Shown: in pieces, positions 13,929 through 14,400 of the stretch
Layout: every line of letters begins with the position of its first letter
Numbering within the stretch: position 1 is the first letter of the stretch
Assembly (NCBI GenBank): GCA_963578625.1
Contig: CAUZEO010000109.1
Span: 1 to 14,400, forward strand
DNA: 14,400 nt
From: CAUZEO01 sp963578625
GTDB taxonomy: Bacteria; Verrucomicrobiota; Kiritimatiellia; SLOV01
Direction of reading: 5' to 3'
Notes under the pieces: generated by a model
Told to the model about the DNA's origin: nothing
The model's input: only the letters and a program-made list of their open reading frames with translations
Databases searched by the model: none
Made by a program: the position numbers and the translations under genes

Positions 13929-14400
13929 ATGACCCAGGCAGCGAACCGCAAGCATAGAGGGCTTATCATCCGACCCCGGGATGATCGATGGCAGGTCGAC
14001 TTTGGGACACATCAGGGGAAGCGCAAGCAGTTTTCATACGATACGATTCAGGAAGCCAAAACTGCCGTAGACCTTCACCTTGATGACCGGCGTCTCGAAA
14101 CCATCGATAGACGAAATCGCAGAGTCGCAGTTCACGATCTAAGCGATAGGCAGCGCCTTGACATCGTCGGCGCCATGGATCTACTTCCGGGAAATGCCAC
14201 GCTCACCGACGCGGTCCGTTTCTACGCCCATCACGTCGAGCCGGAAAGCGGTCCGAAAACGGTCTCTGCCCTCCTCGATGACTACTTGAAGGACAAGGAA
14301 CGCGCCAACCGCCGGGAGGCAACGATCAAGGAAATCCGATCCCGCATCGGACGTTTCGCCGAAGAATTCGGGGCGAGCCCGGTTCATGCAATCACGACCC
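13929..14400 (+). CDS. Integrase-like protein, N-terminal part (runs off the right edge)
   Basis: The ATG at 13929 has AGGAGAG four bases upstream, and 157 codons are open to the window end. The start MTQAANRKHRGLIIRPRDDR is followed by WQVDFGTHQGKRKQFSYDT and QEAKTAVDLHLDD, a pattern of the AP2-like arm-binding domain of tyrosine recombinases. From about residue 90, ATLTDAVRFYAHHVEP and ALLDDYLKDKERANRREATI with EIRSRIGRFAEEFG look like a SAM-like core-binding domain. The catalytic domain (R...HxxR...Y) would lie outside the window, so the integrase call is based on these two DNA-binding domains and on similarity to planctomycete integrases I recognise. Location 138 bases from tRNA-Ser is typical of integrative elements, but on the tRNA's 5' side. 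A non-catalytic relative cannot be excluded. Confidence 0.65.
   Translation, partial: MTQAANRKHRGLIIRPRDDRWQVDFGTHQGKRKQFSYDTIQEAKTAVDLHLDDRRLETIDRRNRRVAVHDLSDRQRLDIVGAMDLLPGNATLTDAVRFYAHHVEPESGPKTVSALLDDYLKDKERANRREATIKEIRSRIGRFAEEFGASPVHAITT

Overview
The window looks like chromosomal DNA from an uncultured bacterium of the PVC group or a neighbour (Planctomycetota, Lentisphaerota, Kiritimatiellota or Hydrogenedentota are all possible). The reasons are an H-X9-DG prepilin-like protein, a secreted DUF1565 beta-helix protein, a GH20-like sugar hydrolase of a type common in those phyla, a GHL10-type hydrolase, a DUF4838 relic, a PhyH dioxygenase and a planctomycete-like integrase. This placement comes from gene families only; no rRNA or marker gene is present.

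Left part (1-5313). A caspase-like protease gene enters from the left edge and continues into a PDZ domain and a TlpA-like thioredoxin domain with an intact CGPC motif. It is followed by a start-less fragment of a secreted PPC-type domain. On the minus strand come an H-X9-DG prepilin-like gene, a collapsed IS91-family transposase relic and a secreted beta-helix protein. Middle (5314-8981). A 75-bp interrupted palindrome precedes an endonuclease/exonuclease/phosphatase pseudogene broken into several frames. A minus-strand pair, PhyH dioxygenase then AAC(3)-fold acetyltransferase, looks like a two-gene operon. Next are a frameshifted gene I cannot name and a tiny overlapping ORF. Right part (8982-14400). 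This is a carbohydrate-related cluster: an intact GH20-like protein, a small lipoprotein, a secreted GHL10-like hydrolase and a DUF4838 pseudogene. After it come tRNA-Ser(GCU) and the 5' part of an integrase-like gene that runs off the right edge.

How the parts work together. PhyH and the acetyltransferase share strand and spacing and may modify the same small molecule. The GH20-like protein, the lipoprotein, the GHL10 protein and the former DUF4838 protein probably belong to one polysaccharide-use locus whose DUF4838 member has been lost. Decay is the dominant theme: at least four genes are broken by deletions, frameshifts or a stop. Together with the transposase relic and the tRNA-linked integrase, this marks the window as an accessory region in turnover. 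I see no complete new defence or mobile system. The most unusual intact item is the protease-PDZ-thioredoxin fusion.
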